Assembly: GCA_944989445.1 (NCBI GenBank)
Contig: CALYLW010001368.1
Span: forward strand, 25,474-89,473
Length of the DNA: 64,000 nucleotides
DNA from: Ampullaceana balthica
Taxonomy: Eukaryota > Mollusca > Gastropoda > Lymnaeidae
Direction: 5' to 3'
This document shows positions 32,623 to 44,444 of the stretch, in pieces. Under the pieces are notes generated by a model. The model saw only the letters and a program-made list of their open reading frames with translations. It was not told the DNA's origin and did not search any database. Within the stretch, counting starts at the first letter, position 1. Every line of letters begins with the position of its first letter. The position numbers and the translations under genes were made by a program.

Positions 32623-34028
32623 GTAGAGGTATAGGCCTAGCCCTAGTTTAATTATATTTATTTTATTTTTAAATATCACGGACATTTTTTAAAAATTAAT
32701 TTATTTTCTTTCCAACCCCGTCAGTTTAGATGCAAACCGCAATAATTTGTTCTTCATGTATTGATAAATTAACGCATGCTAAAACGAAAGCAGTTGAGAC
32801 ACTTCTAGTTCTAGCGAACTCAACGGTCAAACTTTTACTAAAAGTAAGAAGACGAAAAACTCCTAATGCCATGTTAATATTTATTTATAAACCGTAAAAC
32901 GCTCATCCGAAAGCACACATCTGACGTGATCCGTGATAAAATTATTATTTTTTAATGTGTCGTCAAGCAGAAAATTCAGATTTAAAAGGAGCGATCCATT
33001 CAATTATTTTCTCTAAATTTTTCCGTATATTTTTTATATGCGCGATGGTTATCCAGAACAATGAGTCACAAAAACGTAGACCCCCTGTTTGAATATGCAT
33101 AAAAGCTGTATTTTCTATTTGAAAATGAGCCTGTTTCAAATATTTTTTTGACATTTAACTTTAAAGTTGCGAGCTTAAATTTGACTTCACACTTCTTAAA
33201 AACCCGGGCGGCATAAGTCCTAGCTACGTCACTGCCCCCTCCAATATGATGCCACCAAACCCCCCCCCCATAAAAGCTGTACTTTCTATAGGAAAATGAG
33301 AATGCTTCATATCACATTATTGTCATTGAAGTATGTATTATGTGTGACCTCTCCCCCACCCCCCCGGCGACGTCATTAATGGATGGCACCTAAGGATAGA
33401 GAAAGTGTGTGTGTGTGTGGGTGGGGCGCTCCATAAATAAAATATAGTTTTTATTGTTGTAAAGTAATAATTTTAACTTTGATAAATGGTTATTCCAGAA
33501 ATACAAATTGGTTTTTCTGTCTTGAAATTATCTGCTTTTCCTCATTGCAATCTCTTTAATAGCATGTCAGTATCACTGTTGTGGTAATCATTCATTTCAT
33601 ACTTGCTTAATACAGCAACAAGGTATGAAAACCCAGTATTGCATCAATTATCAATACTGAATCCACAATGACATGATTGGCTAGAATGTGGTCATAGTTA
33701 ACTCACAAGCACTGCTGGTAAATTCAATCCCACTTGATTGGTTAAAAGTTAATTTAAAAAAAACAAAATAACAACTGTCTCTAGACAAACTGTCTATTAC
33801 TATTAGAGACAACTGAACACTCAAAATCTCACAACAAAACAAAAAACAACAAATAAATATTCTTTATTTATTTAGACTACTTTTTAATTTTCTTCTTTTT
33901 TTCAATACACATGTTAAAAATTTTGTTGGTTAAAAAATGTATAACTGTTCTTTGCTACTATTTAAATTTGACTCAAAAGCTACAATTTAATGAAATAACT
34001 TAGGTAATCCTTGGCAGGAGCTGGGGAC
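32623..34028. other. Intergenic DNA with GGGGCCGTCC-family debris
   Basis: 33050-33390 contains pieces of the family (AGCTGTATTTTCTATTTGAAA, CGGCGACGTCATTAATGG), with a GTGTGTG run at 33406-33420. No supported gene was found. This is also downstream of the small minus-strand gene, so 3' UTR sequence may extend here. Confidence 0.45.
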
Positions 34029-35638
34029 TTAGTCCAAATAACGCTGCATGCGTTGGCTGTAGCCTATAGATTTGAGAAAATCAAGAGATAAATAAAAATG
34101 TGTAAATGAATGATAAATGTTAATTTGTATGGTGTTAGATTGTTCTATTATCTATTTATGCTTTTATCTGAAATACTGGTGGTTAAGATGGTTATCCAGA
34201 ATAAATGCAAACTTTTCAACATTCTCTATTGTTCCTGATCTTTGGTTTGTAATCAATTTGATTAATTTGAAATAATTCAGGCGCAAACAGTAAGTGTTAA
34301 TCGCATTGTGGCTTACTCTTGTGCAGCCTGCACAGGCCACTCAAGTCAGCTGTAGACAGTTTGCATCTCCTGTTCGTGCCCACAACTTTAGCGCAGCACC
34401 GGACTGTTTCGTCCTGGAGAAAATAAACAAAACTTTACATCATGATGGTAACAATATCATTTTACAGGAATGGAATGTTTTTTTTTGTAGTGTTTCTTTA
34501 GTGAAAATGAAAAATAAAAGGGGGGGGGGAGGTTGTGTGGCTATATGTTTAGATCAAAATCAATTACCATATTTATCGGCGTACAACACATACTTTTCCC
34601 CCCTGAAAATAGGGGGCAAATGATGTAAGCGTGTTATACGCTGATATAATTTATATTCTTTCCTGAAATTTCCCTCTTAAAATGAAGGTGCGTGTTATAT
34701 GTCTGTGCGTGTTATACGCCGATAAATACGGTAATTACTTTATGTTGAATAGCATTGCTTTGCCAATTACATGAGTTAATTATATACAGATTACACAACT
34801 ACTTATAAGCTTTAATAGACATCCAAGATATGGCCATTGTTGCATTGAAAAAAATATAAAAAGTTACGAAATACTTCATCCTTACCATGCGTATTCTATT
34901 CTGTCTACGATTAAAGTGAACACCAATGTCCTCATCCCTGTTCTGGCGGGGAGCTGTGAAAATAATAAATGGACTTTATTTATTTAAATAATATTAGAAA
35001 ATGTCTATACTTTGAAGAATATTGTTTGCATAGTCCATTGGCCAACCTAACTTTCTTGGATTTCCCAAAAGGTGTCCAGAAGTAGAAGACAATGTTGCCT
35101 GTACAGCACATCAATATTTATCAAGATATAGATAGTGTTTCATTTACGATATATGCAATATGCATCCTTTAATAACTCACATTAATAAATAAGTGAAGAA
35201 AAATAATTAAATAATCAAAAGCTAACATAAGTTACTTTCCCATTAAAAGGAAAGTTTAGTAACTATGTAATATAAATAAAAAGCCATTAATAGTGTATGT
35301 GAAATTGTTTTTAATAAGTAGTGAAAATGAATAAAAGTTTCAATTGAAAACGCTTTAAATTTGATATTACTGGAACATTTAAAACTTTAATGGAGTTTTC
35401 AAAACATATGAAAAATTTAACAATAAAACTAAAACAAAAAATATTTTTCAAAAAAAAAGGGAAAATAATTAAAATTCACAAAAAAAATAATTATTTAATG
35501 ATTAACTTTGTTTATTAGCCCTTTTAATTTTAGTAGGACTAATGCAACTTGCTTTCAAATTTCAAGTCAATCAAATGGGAAATTAAAAACAATCATAATT
35601 TGTAATCTTTTACCACGGCCACGTCGAGGGGGCGCCAT
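34029..35638 (-). CDS. Small four-exon gene, basic Cys/His-rich protein of about 74 residues
   Basis: Proposed exons (minus): 35638-35614, 34953-34886, 34413-34317 and 34063-34029, total 225 nt including the stop. All introns are GT-AG (donors GTAAAAG, GTAAGG, GTAAGC; acceptors TTTCACAG, TTCTCCAG, CTATAG) and phases agree throughout. The product starts MAPPRRGR, continues with a basic/acidic stretch (NRDEDIG, NRRQNRIRM), then has VRCCAKVVGTNRRCKLS and GLCRLHKSYSQRMQRYLD, then stop. The C-x-A-x5-G-x4-C...G-x-C-x2-H core resembles short zinc-knuckle motifs. I do not recognise the gene. Intron 2 holds a 165-bp MITE. Assignment is a splice-model inference; the third exon is the best supported. 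Confidence 0.5.
34567..34731. mobile_element. 165-bp Tc1/mariner-type MITE
   Basis: Ends CCATATTTATCGGCGTA and TACGCCGATAAATACGG, flanked by TA on both sides (34565-34566 and 34732-34733). Inside, GCGTGTTATACGC-type repeats occur near both ends. It lies in intron 2 of the small minus-strand gene. Confidence 0.8.
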
Positions 35639-36660
35639 CAGCTAAAGTTAGCCGAAACAAGAATATTAGAGTATTAATATTACTTTCAATTTGAAATTTT
35701 GGAGGTGGCAGTAATTTTTAAGCTGTATTTTCATGACTTGCATATAGGTAGGCCTACTTGGATATGAGGCTATTTTGGATGCAACCAGTGCTACTGAGTT
35801 AAATTACTTTCTTGAGCTAGACACGTCAGATCAACAAACCAATTACTGGTCTAGTTGCGTTAATGAATTTTCTAAAAAAAACTATTCCTTGTAACATTTT
35901 AAATAAAAAATCTATCTGTACAAATTTATCTCAAATGGGCATGTTAATTTTCAAGTCTCTTAAGTGGGCCATAACAGGGTTAAAATCGTCCAGAATGAAT
36001 ACCTAACATCCTGTTTCTTGAAAATGGCTGAAAACAAAAGTAACTGTAAACCGCAAACAGTATCAGTATTTATCACACAACAGAGGATAAGAAAACAATA
36101 TGATTTACAATTTACACATAATTATAAACATAAATATGTTATACGAACAATATAAGTGGAAAATAAATGACAAATGAACAAGTTAGATTTAGATCAGAAA
36201 TTCGTACAAATATTACATTAATATTTGGTTTACCTGTCCTGTCTAAAGCTTCACGAAAATGGCCCGACACTTTAGGCTAGCAACTTAAGGGCTTATCACT
36301 ATAAACGTTTATAACTCCACCTTTATAAAAATAGAAAGAAAAGCCTGAAATTAAAAATGGTCTATCACTATCTATCGATCTACATTCACCAAATAGATTC
36401 TAATTTTTAAGTTGTCTTTGACGGTTGGTGTGTGGTTGCCAGGTAAAAACTTTGAATGCCAAACTAATAATATATGGTATTATATCAATGGCTGATATAG
36501 TGAACTATTGAAAATTAAATTTGTAAAAAAAATAATAATAATTAAAGAAGAGACAAGTGTCAGCACTTGTTAGGGTAATCGGGTAATACATCGGCTATGC
36601 ACTTCGCATTGACAGCTCATGACCACCCCAACAGACCCTCACAGTACAACCTACGGGCAA
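35639..36660. other. Upstream of the small gene, no other gene seen
   Basis: Region 5' of the ATG at 35638; the bases just upstream (CGGCTAACTTTAGCTG on the minus strand) have no obvious TATA box. AT-rich DNA, and the 35964-36155 frame has no recognisable family. Confidence 0.4.
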
Positions 36661-36669
36661 AAGGAAACC

Positions 36670-37850
36670 AAGTAGACCGAGAATAAATAGAATTAAAAAA
36701 AAGATTTTTAAAAACCACGTTTTTATAAGCGGACTAAAAAGAAGAAAATAAGTTAAAACTTATTAGTTCAAGTACTTCGATTTAATATGACTAAAAACGT
36801 GGGGTGGGCGCTTATGAGATTTAACATATGCGGTTCACTCATTCTCTCACTTATAGATCTCTCTTTTGCCTTCTAAATTAGAAATCTTTAATTTTTATAC
36901 CAAACACCCGCCCCACGTTTTTAGTCATATTAAATCCTCGAACAAAGTGGGTGGATACCGCGCAATGCGGGGCATACACTGTAAAGCTTGGTTGTCGCGT
37001 CCTACGCGGCATACACTGTGTCCTACACCGAGAAAGTATAAACCGCGTAAATGTGTGTGTGACGTCACATTTTACTCTTTCATCCGGGTCTTTAAAAATT
37101 TTTTAAAAATTCATACGGTTCATTAGTTTCTGTGGTCTCACGGTTAGGACAATAGATTCTTGAACTCTAGATGTCTTGTGGAGTTTCGTTTGAGTCTTTT
37201 TAAAAAAAAAGTTTGTAGTTTCAGTTTTAGGGTCTGGGTTAGGTTTAGTTGTCTATTTTTTAAATTAAAATAGAAAAAGAGTTTCGTTTGAGTCTTTTTT
37301 TTTAAGGTTGTAGTTTCAGGGTCTGGGTTAGGTTTAGTTGTCTATTACTATTTTTTAAAATAGAAAAAAACCCAACAAATATAGCCTAATATAGCAACCA
37401 AAAATATGATTTATCAAACGCACCGTTCTCTTTGCTTTTACCAAATTAATTTTAAAATCATAAATCTTTTTAAAAATAAATTTTAAGCTATTAAGGTGGA
37501 CTGGGTATACCAAAATAAACAGTGTAGGCTGAGTAATGCGCGCCATCCACCCTCCACAATCTAGACTGCGTAATGCGTGTCATCCACCCAACTGAGTTTA
37601 GACTGCGCGCTACGTGGTGTCTACCATCGGCCTAAATCGAAGTACTTGAACTAATAAGTTTTAACTTATTTTCTTCTTTTTAGTCTGCTTATTATAAAAA
37701 CGCGGTTTTTAAAAATCTTTTTTTAACTTCTATTTATTTTATTCTTTTTAGTCAACTTATAACGTATAACAACCTGGTTTTAAAAAATATTTTTTCACCT
37801 CTATTTGTTTTACCAAACACCTCACAAGCGCTCGCCCAACGTTTTAAAAA
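36670..37850. mobile_element. Inverted-repeat element R3 (AACTTATTAGTTCAAGTACTTC)
   Basis: The left arm at about 36684-36790 (AAAAACCACGTTTTTATAAG, AAAATAAGTTAAAACTTATT, AGTACTTCGATTT) is the inverse of 37625-37745. A second internal hairpin pairs AATATGACTAAAAACGTGGG (36785 on) with CCCACGTTTTTAGTCATATT (about 36912-36931). A partial copy of the left half is at 54054-54303. No transposase frame. Confidence 0.7.
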
Positions 37851-37914
37851 CATTGTGATGTGGTAACGGGGTGAACTCACGGATGTCAACAAAAGTACAG
37901 ATACTTATATATAG

Positions 37915-38100
37915 ACTATAGATAAACTAAAAAGTTCAATAATTTAATAACGGTACATTCGATCGATCTGAAATTTTGATACAAAGCATTGTCATCCAAG
38001 ATCTATCTGTGGTAAAATTTTCAGATCTATAGGACCATCAGAAGAGGTTCAATTTTACGTCGGCAGATTTGAAAAAATCTTGAACAAACCAACCAACAAA
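37915..38100 (+). repeat. R2 repeat, CATCCAAGATC variant
   Basis: Matches 30240-30410: TTTAATAACGGTACATTCGA, TCTGAAATTTTGATACAA, GTCATCCAAGATCTATCTGT, TAGGACCATCAGAAG. Upstream it is preceded by an ATATATAGACTATAGATAAAC stretch. Confidence 0.75.
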
Positions 38101-38623
38101 CAGGAACGAAAGCGAGTTAATAAAAACGTGGTAACAAATGAGGCAAAATTAGGTCTTTACACATTCCAAGATCTTCATTGAGATGCAATAAAAAATATGC
38201 TCCTTCTAGACCCGAAAGGAAAATCAATCAACCTGTCAGCACTGACCCTCACAAGAGCTTTCATAATTTTAAGTGACCCTATTTCTCGCTTTTGGTTTTC
38301 CATAAATATTCCATTATAAATTATAATATTTTTCTACAGCTGTAATTTGATAAAATGTTCATTGGGTGATTCTTCGCATGTACTGAATGATACTTAAACA
38401 ACCCTTCATGGAACAACCACTCACACAATACTTAAAATTATAGAAAAATTTAATTCAAAATAATTCAATCATGGAAATGAATTAACCCTAACTAAAGATG
38501 CAAAATAATTAGGAGCAGGGGCGGACTGGAGCTTTAAAGCGGCGCGTCATTATTTACAGAGCGGCTCTTCTCACTAAAATAGGCTACGGTAGCAACCCGT
38601 CTTACAAATTCTAGGATATATAC
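38101..38623. other. Unassigned DNA
   Basis: No supported gene. A possible hAT-type end (CAGGGGCGGACTGGAG) lies at 38517-38532, but no partner end was found. Confidence 0.4.
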
Positions 38624-39046
38624 TATTAGACGCCCCGCGGCGTAGCATACGCCGCAGACTTGCTCATGGAGAGTTCTCTTACCACTTTAATGCACTTTTT
38701 TAGGGCCGACCTTTTTCAAAAGCCCAACTAACTTGTCCTCGTTTGATCAATACGAAATATTAAACTTTCTGAAATGCACACAAAGTATTTTGTAATAGGG
38801 GTTTTTTGATGTTAAAATTAACCATCATCAAATCCTCTTTTTACAGTGTTCCCTTTTTACAAAATTAAAATATCAGCAATACAATGAGTCATATAATTTT
38901 TGTTTACAGCGCATATTTAATTTGCACGCCTTTTGATGCATTGGTGCAGTAATTTGGTGCGCTGCTTTCTAAAATTAGTATCTGTTGCACATGCAGCTTC
39001 TTGTTGCCTCGCAGGGTCCGACCACGAAGAGAATTATATATATAGA
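38624..39046 (+). repeat. Dispersed repeat R1, copy 2
   Basis: Close match to 4325-4770 from GACGCCCCGCGGCGTAGC to CGACCACGAAGAGAATT and an ATATATATAGAT tail, same strand. It lacks a short GGGCGCCAACGGC piece present in copy 1. Confidence 0.8.
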
Positions 39047-39228
39047 TGTATTTTTGTGTTCACTTGTCCTATGTTCACTTGTCTATTGGTTCAGTTATCA
39101 GTGTGGTCACTTGTTCGTGTGTTCACTTGTCTGTTTGTTCACTTATCTGCGTGTTCCCTTGTGTGTTCAGTTGTCTTGTGTTCGGTTGTCGTGTGTTCAC
39201 TTGTCGAGTGTTCAGTTGTCTGGGAACC
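39047..39228 (+). repeat. Degenerate minisatellite GTGTTCACTTGTC
   Basis: About ten irregular units of 13-20 bp based on GTGTTCACTTGTC, with variants (GTTCAGTTGTC, GTGGTCACTTGTTC). It sits directly between repeat R1 copy 2 and the right arm of the inverted duplication. The valine/cysteine-rich frames here are by-products. Confidence 0.75.
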
Positions 39229-39230
39229 TA

Positions 39231-42035
39231 TTACATGTGCATCGCGTCAAAAATACTATTCATTATAGTTAAAATAACTAACTCGTAAAAACAGAGCTTT
39301 TGACTATAAGTCCCAACGCGCATAACTCAAAATAAAGTATTGGAAGAAATACTGCATGTATGTAACAACTTGGTAGCGGATATTGAAATGCTATAGGGCA
39401 ACAATTTCCTAATTTCCATTTCTTCTGGGCTGGGGGCCCAAAATGTATTTTTTCATAAACGTTTACAATTTTATTCCCCATTTAATTATTAAAGATTCTG
39501 AGAAATATAGATAAATATATCGATTATAAAATTGATTGAAATAAATAGGTGTTAATAACTTTTTATCTTGCACTAAATGGGTCCTGGGGCCCTTTAATGT
39601 CCATTTTTGCTAATATGAGCTATATAAAAATTAGTTTATGCGCTAGCTACTGAATAATGGAATGGATCTGAACCAAATTTTTTATACAAAACCTTGGAAG
39701 TCCATATTCAAATAACAAAGAGCACTAAGCATATAATGTTTATTTCTTAGGGGCTGGGGGGCCCCACATGTCTTATTAAAAATATTTTAAAGATATTATT
39801 TCCCATTCTTTTTTAACGATCTTTGTATATAAAAACTTAAAAGTCTATATGGATATTACTATGGCGCACTGAAATCCTAATGTCCTTTCCCTCGGGGATA
39901 GTGGGCCCCAAATGTCTTTTTTTACTAAACGTTTTATATTTTATTTACCATTCAATTTTTTAAGATCTTTAGAAATATAAATAAATGTATGCATTATGAA
40001 ATTGATTGAAATGAAAATAGGTTGAAAGAATAATCTTTTACATTGAATGGGGCCGGGGGCCCTAGATATCGTTTTTTGCTAATGTGAGATTATAAAAATT
40101 AGTTTATGCGTTAGCTACGGAGTAAATGGATGGATTTTAACCAAAATTTTTTATACAAATACTTGGTAGCCCAAATTAAAATACTAAAGGGCACTGAACT
40201 TTCACTGTTTATTTCTCCGGGGGCCCCTAACGTCTTTTTTTCATATATTTTAAGATGTTATTTCCCATTTTATTCTTAACGATCTTCAGAAATATATCCT
40301 AGGTAAACTTGAAATAAAATGAACAGCATTTTAAAATGTACATATTACACCGAATGGGCCGGGGGCCGGGGACCCCAAATGTCTTTTTTGGTTTTCTTTA
40401 AGATATTATTTCCCATTCAGTTTTTAACGATCTTGAGAAACTATCCATGATGAATCTGAATTTAAATGAAGAGGTTTTTGAAATGTACCTCTTGATCCGA
40501 ATGGGCCCCGCGGACACTTAATGTATTTTTTCCTTATATTAGCTATATAAAAATTAGTTTAATCGTTATATAATAAGAAAATAACTGGATTTTGATCAAA
40601 CGTGGTACATGTATATAGAAACTTAAGAGCCTATATTAAATTACTATCGGGCACTGAGCTCATAATGTCCATCTCAACTTGGGTGGGGGCCCTAACTGTA
40701 TTTTTTTTCTAAAAATTTAATATTGTATTCCCCATTCAATTTTACACGATATTAAAAATAAAGATATATATATTTGTTATTTAATTAATATAAATGAACA
40801 CATTTTCGAACATCATATGTTGGACTGATAGCCCCGGGACCCTTCATCTATATATATAAAAATCAAAGTATGTCTGTGTGTGTGTGTGTGTACATGTTCT
40901 TTGTAGCTGACTAAACCATTCATCCGATCGTCATGAAACTTTTCAAAACTGTTGAGTATGCTCCCGGGATAGTAACTGGCTACTTTTTTTTTCAAAATTT
41001 AACACTGATGGGGTGCGGGAGCCCATAATGTTATGTTTCCTTATATGAGCTATATATACAAATTATTTTAAGTGTCAGCTACTGTGTTAATTGATGGATC
41101 TTAACTAAACTTTGTATATAAAAACTTGACAGCCAATATTAAAGTACTATAGGGCAATAAACTCCTAATGTCCATTTCTTCGGGCCTAGGGGCCCAAAAT
41201 GCCTTTTTTCTTAAACTTTTAAATTAATTCCCCATTCATTTATTAACGATCTTGAAAAATAATGATAAATGCATCCATTATTATCCATATTGAAAGGAAC
41301 AGGTGTTTTGAACTTTATGTCTTGCACAAAGTGGGCCCTAGGGCCCTTAATGTCGTTTTTTTGCTTATATGAGCTATATAAAATTTAGTTTATCTGTTTG
41401 CTACTAAGTAAATGAATGGATCTTAACCAAACTTTGTATTAAAAAACTTTTGTACCCCATATTAAAATACGTAAGGGCACTGAACTTCTAATGTCAATTT
41501 CTTAGGGGCCGGAGGCCTTAAATACCTTTTTTCGTATATGTTTAAGATATTTTCCCATTCACGTTATAACGATCTTGAGAAATATATCCATGATGAAATT
41601 GAATTAAAAGGAACAGGTTTTTGAAATTGACACCTTGCACGGGATGGGCCCTGAATCCCTAAATTTCTTCTTCTATATATATAAAAAATGAAAGTGTGTG
41701 TGTGTGTGTGCATGTCCTTTATAGCTGACTAAACCATTCACCTGATCGTCATGAAACTTTTAGAGACTGTTGAGTACGCTCCTGGGATGGTAAATGGCCA
41801 AGTTTTTTTCTAAATTTAAAACCCATGGGGTGCCGGGGCCAATAAAGTCGTTTTTTTTGCATACATGAGCTATATAAAAATTAGTTTAAACGTTAGCTAA
41901 TGTATAAATTTGATGGATCTTAACCAAAATTTGTATATAAAGCCTTGACGGCCAATATTAAAATACTATAGGGCAGTGAACTCCTAATGATCATTCCTTC
42001 AGGCCTGGGGGACCAAAATGCATTTTTTCTTAAAC
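39231..42035 (-). repeat. Right arm of the large inverted duplication
   Basis: Inverse of 23957-28900 without the two insertions. It starts TTACATGTGCATCGCGTC and ends ACCAAAATGCATTTTTTC, TTAAAC. It keeps the tandem-array units and the (GT)n tracts at about 40870-40890 and 41694-41709. The empty sites lie at about 39850-39872 and 41672-41685. Confidence 0.88.
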
Positions 42036-42183
42036 TTCATCTTTTCATGTTACAATGATCATGATGTAAGTCTGGAAACTTATTCATTGAATAATTCCAC
42101 TGGTGTAGTGATTTTAATGTGATCCTACCTCATTTGTCTTTCTTGCTTGAAGTCACACAATTCTTTTAATGCGTTGAATCTAG

Positions 42184-42333
42184 TTGAGTCCGACTGACCA
42201 CATCACACTGGGTGCCAACTTGACCCTCACTAACCTCGAAGAGCTGTTTGGGAATAACACAGATGCCAGTTTGTCATTCGCCTCTGTTTTTGAGAGTCAC
42301 CTTGGGTACACGGCTTCAAATAGTATACGTAAT
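42184..42333 (+). CDS. XDH/AO-like exon A, FAD domain
   Basis: Acceptor GAATCTAG. It reads DHITLGANLTLTNLEELF then FESHLGYTASNSIRN, and ends at a GTAAGT donor in phase 0. This matches the FAD-domain stretch before the R-N-x-G-T-W-A-G-N motif, which the next exon completes. The exon end is duplicated in tandem just downstream (42334-42520). Confidence 0.75.
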
Positions 42334-42516
42334 GTAAGTAAATACTTTACTGTACTAGGGTACACAGTCTCTAACAGTATACGTAATGTAAGTAAATACT
42401 GTACTGTACTAGGGTACACAGTCTCTAACAGTATACGTAATGTTAGTAAATACTGTACTGTACTAGGGTACACAGTCTCTAACAACATACGTAATGTAAG
42501 CAATTACTGTCTTCTG
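42297..42516 (+). repeat. 54-bp tandem repeat containing the exon A splice donor
   Basis: Four copies of a 54-bp unit (GGGTACACAGTCTCTAACAG, TATACGTAATGTAAGTAAAT, ACTGTACTGTACTA). Each includes the last codons of exon A and a donor-like AATGTAAGT, GTTAGT in the third. The unit is 18 codons, so the frame stays open through all copies. Any of the four donors would join to exon B in phase. Confidence 0.9.
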
Positions 42517-42539
42517 TAAAATGTTGTTTTAATCTATAT

Positions 42540-43075
42540 AAACTAGGTTGTGCTGAGGCACCGTGGCGCCTACGGCGCCCACTTTATTTAGGGGGGCCTA
42601 CGGCACCCACTTTTTTCAAATGCCCAACTACTTATCCTTGTTTGATAAATACTTAATATTGAACTTACTGAAATGTACACAAAGTATTTTATAATAGGGG
42701 TATTTTATAATAGTATTTTATAATAGTTAGGCGCCTACGGCGCTCACTGCAGCTGTAGGGCGCTTACGGCGCCTACTTTTTTTGGTCAAAAGCCCAAGTA
42801 ACTTATCCTTGTTTGATAAATACGAAATATTAAACTTGCTGAAATGTACACAAAGTAATTCATAATTATATATCCTCAAATCCTATTTTTACATCGTTCC
42901 TTTTTAAAAAATTAACAAATTAAAATATAAGCTAAAACAATGACGTTATATAATTTTTTTTTACAGCACGTCTTTAATTTATAATTATTTTGCACACCTT
43001 TTTGCGTGCCTTCCGATGCACGCCTTGTATTAAAATATAAGCTAAAAAAATGACGTCATAGCGCTACACATTCAT
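42540..43075 (+). repeat. Diverged R1-related repeat, partly doubled
   Basis: Contains GGCGCCTACGGCGCC-type stretches three times, and twice the block CCTTGTTTGATAAATAC followed by a CTGAAATGTACACAAAGTA block. These are shared with R1 at 4325-4770 and 38624-39046. It lies in intron A-B of the XDH-like gene. Confidence 0.6.
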
Positions 43076-43780
43076 CCAGTGAGCCAGTGACTTGGACTAA
43101 TATATTCAAAAATAGCTGTGCTGATGCATTGAATCATTCCATTTTAATTCCTTTCATTGCCTTCATCTCCTTATTATAATCTGAATTAAGAAGAATTTGA
43201 CAAAACATAAACAGAAAACCTCACAGGACAGAATTTAAAAAAACCAATAGAAGAAGTTCATCATACCATGTTTCATCCTAATACTAATGTTATTTACTAA
43301 GGTAAAGATAAACCTGAGGCCTTGTTATTGGTCTTGTTGTTACGTCTATTCTCTCTAATGTAACAAACCTTTCAGTCCGCTATATGAGAATCTAAAGGGA
43401 GGTAATGAACAATTTGACTTTTTATGATCGATCATCAACACTCACTTTAAAAATTATATATCAGACCATTTAGGTGACCATAATAAAAGAAAGATTAAAG
43501 ATAAAGTTTATTCATAATAAGTGAATACATTTTTAGAAAATAATAGCTTATTGAGAAGTGTTGAATAAAGCAAATATAACATGAAGCAATATAACATGTA
43601 ACATGATTAAGAAACACTTGAAAAGGATTTCATGTTATTTTCCTGGGACCAAGCTACTGATTGCACCTATCAAAAACAGCTGTGACAGATTGATAACACA
43701 TATATTACTTTCTAAATGTTTAATGAACAGTAAATGTGTGTTTTTTTTGTTGTTTTTTTAATTTGACTTTTCTAATCCAG

Positions 43781-43883
43781 CTTGGCACCTGGGCAGGGAA
43801 CCTGGCATTGAAACACCTGCATCAAGACTTTCCTTCTGACATCTTCACCATGCTGGAGACTGTGGGTGCTACTTTAAACATTG
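43781..43883 (+). CDS. XDH/AO-like exon B, FAD domain
   Basis: Acceptor TCTAATCCAG, donor GTAATG. It reads LGTWAGNLALKHLHQDFPSD and IFTMLETVGATLNI, a conserved FAD-domain block of the invertebrate XDH/AO-like branch. It ends in phase 1, which does not fit the phase 0 start of exon D. Confidence 0.85.
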
Positions 43884-44226
43884 GTAATGTGGGTTTTGTT
43901 ATTGTGAGATTTTTGTTTCACCTACAAAACCTATTCTGATATAATTAATATCAGATAGTTTTCTTACATTTGCATGATAAAAGGGGTAGCAGTGATTATT
44001 GAATTTGATTAAAAAAATTTATTAATGGTTTGAGGAATGAAAAACTTAAATTTCATCCATAATTAACCTGTATAAAAGAATCTCTCCATTCACTGGTATC
44101 ATAAAGATCTGTCCCTGTGGAGAGTTTAAAAACTTCTAATGATTAGATGATCATTATTTTTGTGCTCTCATGTAGGAGTTATCATTCTTTGTTGCGATTT
44201 CTTTATTTTACTGAAACTATCCACAG

Positions 44227-44277
44227 GGAGAAGGGTGCACACCAGAAGGAGGGACAAATGTTAGCTTGTTCAATGAA
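44227..44277 (+). CDS. Possible XDH/AO-like exon C
   Basis: Acceptor ACTATCCACAG, donor GTAAGG, 51 bp. In the frame that would suit exon D it reads GEGCTPEGGTNVSLFNE. The frame set by exon B would instead meet a stop. A short poorly conserved loop is expected here, so the exon is plausible but unproven. Confidence 0.35.
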
Positions 44278-44444
44278 GTAAGGAAATACAAGATACACAA
44301 ATGAATTGTGTGGTCAAAAAATAAATTAAGGCTTTATTGATTGACTAATTTAGAAGGAGACGTCTTGATCTATTTTTTGTCACAGGGATTAAGCATTTAA
44401 TCTTTATTTTGCTATTCTTAATTAATTTTTACTGCTTAAAAATA

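Noticed and set aside
38933..39288. Overlapping frames rich in Val/Cys/Leu, as a membrane protein
   Set aside because: All three frames are open because of the GTGTTCACTTGTC minisatellite; no start, splice or family support.
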